DNA of 64,000 nt, taken from the NCBI RefSeq assembly GCF_036894955.1, contig NZ_CP145905.1, forward strand, positions 627,501 to 691,500, given 5' to 3'. The translations under genes were made by a program, and so were the position numbers. Under the pieces are notes generated by a model that worked only from the letters and a program-made list of their open reading frames with translations, ran no database searches and was not told the DNA's origin. Of the stretch, positions 60,747 through 64,000 are shown piece after piece. This DNA is from Paenibacillus sp. KS-LC4. Its GTDB lineage: Bacteria; Bacillota; Bacilli; Paenibacillales; Paenibacillaceae. Position 1 is the stretch's first letter. Each line of letters starts with the position of its first letter.

Positions 60747-62328
60747 AAAGCTGCTGATCGTAGACGACGAGAAAAATATAAGAATTGGCCTGAAAACGAT
60801 GATTGAGCGGGAGTTTCCAGATCATTACCATATTCGGTTAGCTATTCATGGAGTGGATGCGCTGGCGCAATATGAGAGCGAGCAGGCCGATATCGTCATT
60901 ACGGACATTCGCATGCCAGTGATGGACGGCCTTGAGCTGATCAAGCAAGTGATGAAGCAGCCGGAGGAGAAGCGAAAGCCCGTTTTTATTATTTTGAGCG
61001 GCTATGATGAATTTACTTATGCGAAGGCAGCGATTGAGTATCAAGTCAGAGATTATATTTTGAAGCCGATTCGCCGGGATGAGCTGTTTGAATCGCTGCG
61101 CAAGAGCGAAAATTTTTTGCAGGCTCAGGCTGAGCTTGCCCGAAAGACGGCAGAGGGCGACAAGTACCGTGAGCAGGTTCGAATGAGCCGTTTGAAGGAA
61201 TGGCTCAGTCAAGGTGAGCTGATGGATGGGCAGGAGGAGGGGGCGCGTCTCGATCTAGATATTCCCTTCGAAGCGATCACCTTGCCATGCCATGTAGCTA
61301 TACTCAGCTATAAATCCGAGAACGGGGAAGCGTTGAACCGCGATGAGCTGGAGCCGCTCGCTTGGAGTCTGCTTGGGCAGCTGGGCGGAACGATTGCTGC
61401 ATCCTTTATGGACAGCGTGGGCAGGCTTGTGCTGATAGGGGACCGGGCAGCGCAGTTTCACGAGCTGCTGAGGCAGACTGGGGGCAAGGAGCTCGAAGGG
61501 CTGCGTTTGGGGCTAAGCACAGAGGCAGCTAGGTATGAGGATTTGCGCAGCTGCTATAAGCAGGCAGAGGAAGCGCTGCACTATTCCTTTCTATATCCGG
61601 GCAGCCGCTTGCTCCTGTATCAGGATATTCGCGCGTCGCAGCGCCGCATGCATCCGATGCCGGATGAAAACATTCGCAAGCTAGGCAATATGCTGGGTAC
61701 TGAGCGGGAGAGGGAAATTCAAGCGCTGCTTAAAGCTATTTTTCGGATCGAAGAATTGGCTGATATAGATATTAATTATTTGCGTCAGGTGGGCAAGCGA
61801 ATGAATGAGCAGGTGCTTGATGAGGTGTTTCGCCTGTACGGAGAAGCTTCTATTGACGTGCTGAAGCTGTACCGCAGAGTCGGCAGCATGGACAATTTCC
61901 GCAGCTTTCATGATTATTACCGCAGTCTGGAGCATTTGCTATACAGTGTGAATGAGTATGTGAGAGGCATTCGTGCTGCCTATAACGAGCACGCAGAAAT
62001 CAATGCGGCTATCGCTTATATGGAGACGAACTATGTCCGTCCGCTTAATATGGCGGTTGTCAGCAATTATGTCGGCCTCAATTACTCTTATTTCAGCGAA
62101 GCGTTTAAGGCGCAAACAGGAGAGAGCTTCGTCTTGTATTTGAAAAAGCTTCGTATCCGCAAAGGTAAGATGCTGCTTGAAGGCACGAATGATAAAATGC
62201 AGGATATCGGAAGCGCTCTAGGCTTTGAGAGCAGCAAGCAGTTTACTCGTGTATTCAAGGAACTGGAAGGGATCTCTCCGCAGGAATATCGGCTTAAGGT
62301 TAGAGCTGCGGCTAGTCTTGGGGAATGA
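60736..62328 (+). CDS. YesN-type response regulator (REC + AraC DNA-binding domain), second system
   Basis: 530 residues from ATG 60736 after AGGAGGAGGG; five upstream codons are rejected. The receiver domain is ~1-125 (LLIVDDEKN, Asp57 in VITDIRMPVMDG, YILKPIRRDE). Middle region ~130-400. AraC domain ~425-525 (LNMAVVSNYVGLNYSYFSEA and MQDIGSALGFESSKQFTRVF, ISPQEYRLK). It presumably activates the 55.1 kb operon. Confidence 0.93.
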   Translation: MTIKKLLIVDDEKNIRIGLKTMIEREFPDHYHIRLAIHGVDALAQYESEQADIVITDIRMPVMDGLELIKQVMKQPEEKRKPVFIILSGYDEFTYAKAAIEYQVRDYILKPIRRDELFESLRKSENFLQAQAELARKTAEGDKYREQVRMSRLKEWLSQGELMDGQEEGARLDLDIPFEAITLPCHVAILSYKSENGEALNRDELEPLAWSLLGQLGGTIAASFMDSVGRLVLIGDRAAQFHELLRQTGGKELEGLRLGLSTEAARYEDLRSCYKQAEEALHYSFLYPGSRLLLYQDIRASQRRMHPMPDENIRKLGNMLGTEREREIQALLKAIFRIEELADIDINYLRQVGKRMNEQVLDEVFRLYGEASIDVLKLYRRVGSMDNFRSFHDYYRSLEHLLYSVNEYVRGIRAAYNEHAEINAAIAYMETNYVRPLNMAVVSNYVGLNYSYFSEAFKAQTGESFVLYLKKLRIRKGKMLLEGTNDKMQDIGSALGFESSKQFTRVFKELEGISPQEYRLKVRAAASLGE

Positions 62329-62451
62329 ACGACTTAGGGAAAAATGTGAAGCTGCATTGACACCAGCCCGTCAATTAGCGATGATGAAGGTATTCGTTCT
62401 TGGAATAGTTTCTTTCAACAGGCGAATAGGGAAAGGAAGGGGCTGACACAT

Positions 62452-62739
62452 ATGCAATTAATCGTTGAGCAGCCAGCGGCGAGCTGGTACAAGCAGCAGT
62501 TGGAGCTGAAAAATGGAGAGTCGGTCAGAATATTTGTAAAGCTTGGCGGCTGCAGCACAGTCGTACCTGGCTTGTCACTAGGCGTTAATAAGGAATTGCC
62601 AATAAACCCAGGACTTAGTACGACCGTTGAAGGAATTACCTTCTTCATCGAGGAAGCCAATTTGTGGTATCTCGACAATAAAGGACTGCGTATTACGTTC
62701 GATGAGCTGCATGAGGAAATTGACATGATTGTGGAATAA
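62452..62739 (+). CDS. HesB/IscA-like small protein (YneR-like)
   Basis: 95 residues, ATG after AAAGGAAGGGG. Resembles HesB-like proteins of Firmicutes: WYKQQLELKNGESVRIFVKL, GGCS, FFIEEANLWYLDNKGLRITF. The three cysteines that bind Fe-S or iron in IscA are not all present (only GGCS is seen), so it belongs to the non-canonical YneR/YqkB branch. It is followed by a terminator and then the fourth siderophore-binding gene. Confidence 0.8.
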   Translation: MQLIVEQPAASWYKQQLELKNGESVRIFVKLGGCSTVVPGLSLGVNKELPINPGLSTTVEGITFFIEEANLWYLDNKGLRITFDELHEEIDMIVE

Positions 62740-62744
62740 AATAA

Positions 62745-62777
62745 GAGGCAGGGGCCGTTCAGGGCTCCTGCCTTTCT
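62745..62777 (+). terminator. Hairpin terminator
   Basis: AGGCAGGGGCC pairs with GGGCTCCTGCCT (near perfect), followed by TTCTCG. Confidence 0.75.
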
Positions 62778-62877
62778 CGTTCATTTAGAGCAGCGTGCGG
62801 GAACCATATACTGTTGTATCATATTTTTGGCGGAAGCCTGTTTTATCCATTGTGCGGAGTAGCTATATCCCTTATAT

Positions 62878-62892
62878 TGATAATAATTATCA
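62878..62892 (+). promoter_or_regulatory. Fur box, fourth siderophore-binding gene
   Basis: TGATAAT-A-ATTATCA, perfect 7-1-7 Fur consensus, 26 bases before the gene start. Confidence 0.88.
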
Positions 62893-62917
62893 TTAATTGA
62901 AAAAGAGGGGTTTTCTC

Positions 62918-63877
62918 ATGTCTACGAAACCAGTCAGAACATTCATTGCCGCCCTACTTCTATTATCCTTGGGATTGCTGGCGGCCTGCGGCTCCACAGG
63001 TGGTGCGGAAGCAACCGCGACAGATACACCGACCTCGACAGAGCCAGCAACACGAATCTATAAGGATTTTAGCGGGCATGAAGTGACGATTCCAACTCAT
63101 CCTCAGAAAATCGTATTGCTTGGCGATATTCCAGGGGATTTGCTGGCACTGGGCATTACACCTGCGGGGAATGATTGGGTGAGTGAGCCTTATATCTATA
63201 AAGAGGATTTAGCGGGGGTTGTCGACATTGGCTATCCGCATAATATGGAGAAGGTGCTGGAGCTTGCGCCGGACCTCATTTTGCAGGCCGGGTATGGTGG
63301 GCCGGATGATACCGCAATTTTTGATAAAATGTCCAAAATCGCGCCGACGGTCATCTTCAATCGAGATGCGGAAACGTTCGACCGCTTGCGAGAGGTTGCT
63401 GACATTGTTAATAAGAAGGAAGAGGCGGAGAAGTGGATTGCCGACTATGAGGTTAAGGCGAAGGCAATGTGGGAGAAAATCGGCTTGAAGCCTGGAGAGT
63501 CGGCGACAGTCTATCTAAGCCTAGCTGGTGACTTCTATGTGATGGGCAATTTCAGCTTAACGATGTCGCTTTACCAGCCAGGCGGCTTCAGCCCAAGCGC
63601 GAAGGTACAGGAGCTCATCGACAAGAAGGAGGTATTCTCGCTCATTTCCATGGAGGTGCTGCCTGAGTATGCGGGGGACCACGTGTTTTTGCTGAGCTCG
63701 CCGGGTACCGATGATGAAGCAGCAGCGAAAAAGCTAGTGGAAGGCCCGCTTTGGAAGTCGATACCTGCTGTCCAAAACAATCATGCTTATACAGCCGATA
63801 TTAGCTGGAATGCCAGCGATCCCATTACAATGGAACGGTTTCTCAGTGAGCTTCCGAAAATGATGGGCATTAAATAA
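62918..63877 (+). CDS. Ferric-siderophore-binding lipoprotein, fourth copy (no regulator beside it)
   Basis: 319 residues from ATG 62918 after AAGAGGGG; a TTG 21 bases earlier is rejected. Lipobox LLAAC gives Cys24. FecB fold: VTIPTHPQKIVLLGDIPGDL, LELAPDLILQAGYGGPDDTA, KIAPTVIFNRDAETFDRLRE, IPAVQNNHAYTADI. It is less similar to the three cassette lipoproteins than they are to one another and has no AraC fusion gene next to it. Strong Fur box upstream. Confidence 0.92.
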   Translation: MSTKPVRTFIAALLLLSLGLLAACGSTGGAEATATDTPTSTEPATRIYKDFSGHEVTIPTHPQKIVLLGDIPGDLLALGITPAGNDWVSEPYIYKEDLAGVVDIGYPHNMEKVLELAPDLILQAGYGGPDDTAIFDKMSKIAPTVIFNRDAETFDRLREVADIVNKKEEAEKWIADYEVKAKAMWEKIGLKPGESATVYLSLAGDFYVMGNFSLTMSLYQPGGFSPSAKVQELIDKKEVFSLISMEVLPEYAGDHVFLLSSPGTDDEAAAKKLVEGPLWKSIPAVQNNHAYTADISWNASDPITMERFLSELPKMMGIK

Positions 63878-63885
63878 GTGGCTCC

Positions 63886-64000
63886 ATGAGCGGTAGACAA
63901 AATGGCGATCTTGCTTTCATGTTTGGCTATCCGGCCACGAAGCACTGTGACTGCGAGATCGAGGCGGCGCTTATGCTGATGACAGGCAAGCCATATGAAT
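63886..64000 (+). CDS. Open frame running off the window end, unknown
   Basis: Nine bases after the lipoprotein stop an ATG opens a frame without a stop to the window edge: MSGRQNGDLAFMFGYPATKH, then CDCEIEAALMLMTGKP. It has a CxC pair and good helical composition, but no clear ribosome binding site. By its position (like the reductase genes in the three cassettes) it may be cotranscribed with the siderophore-binding gene. No family recognised from 38 residues. Confidence 0.4.
   Translation, partial: MSGRQNGDLAFMFGYPATKHCDCEIEAALMLMTGKPYE

Overview
The window looks like a chromosomal segment of a Paenibacillus-type Firmicute. The signs are strong purine-rich ribosome binding sites with frequent GTG and TTG starts, moderate G+C with an AT-rich island, paired LplB/YtcP-type sugar permeases with YesM/YesN two-component systems, AraC regulators fused to ferric-siderophore binding domains, S-layer homology repeats and ECF sigma/anti-sigma pairs. 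I saw no rRNA, tRNA, CRISPR array, insertion sequence or prophage. Species assignment is inference from gene style only.

Layout. 1-0.5 kb: end of a DNA polymerase beta-clamp gene and a scrap of an AraC regulator. 0.6-2.5 kb: BlaI-type repressor and M56 metalloprotease sensor with an unusual repeat tail and two operators. 2.6-4.5 kb: a small coiled-coil protein, a decayed siderophore-binding gene and an AT-rich pair (two-helix membrane protein plus secreted Trp/Cys protein). 4.8-6.9 kb: an SDR protein lacking its catalytic Tyr and an ECF sigma/anti-sigma pair. 6.9-17.5 kb: a glycan locus with GH29 and GH42 on the minus strand, divergent from a solute-binding protein, two permeases and a YesM/YesN pair. 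17.5-21.8 kb: AraC, GyrI-like, GntR and two SDR genes. 22.0-25.8 kb: iron cassette 1. 26-31.6 kb: Xre regulator, intergenic repeats, a second sigma/anti-sigma pair, glycerate kinase and a hypothetical. 31.7-35.7 kb: lipoprotein and iron cassette 2. 35.9-43.1 kb: inactive Prp-like protein, isochorismatase-type hydrolase, repeats, MBL hydrolase, secreted PPC protein, MFS exporter and a papain-like hydrolase. 43.5-47.1 kb: iron cassette 3. 47.2-54.8 kb: secreted PL1 pectate lyase, TetR/SDR pair, SLH protein with a repeat tail, ABC-F ATPase and an HD phosphohydrolase. 55.1-62.3 kb: a second oligosaccharide ABC system with YesM/YesN. 62.4-64 kb: HesB-like protein, a fourth siderophore-binding lipoprotein and an open reading frame running off the end.

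The main theme is iron. Three loci repeat one design: an AraC-family regulator carrying its own siderophore-binding domain, a siderophore-binding lipoprotein resembling that domain, and a reductase. The reductase is a different fold each time: ferredoxin-NADP reductase type, nitroreductase type and FhuF type. Fur-like 7-1-7 palindromes precede the lipoprotein genes, and a fourth lipoprotein has a perfect one. No siderophore permease or ATPase is in the window, so these are probably receptor/release modules feeding a permease encoded elsewhere. Fragments of the same families at 0.4, 3.1-3.3 and 42.3 kb suggest gain and loss of such modules. The second theme is plant-polysaccharide use: pectate lyase, GH29/GH42 and two complete oligosaccharide uptake loci each with its own two-component regulator.
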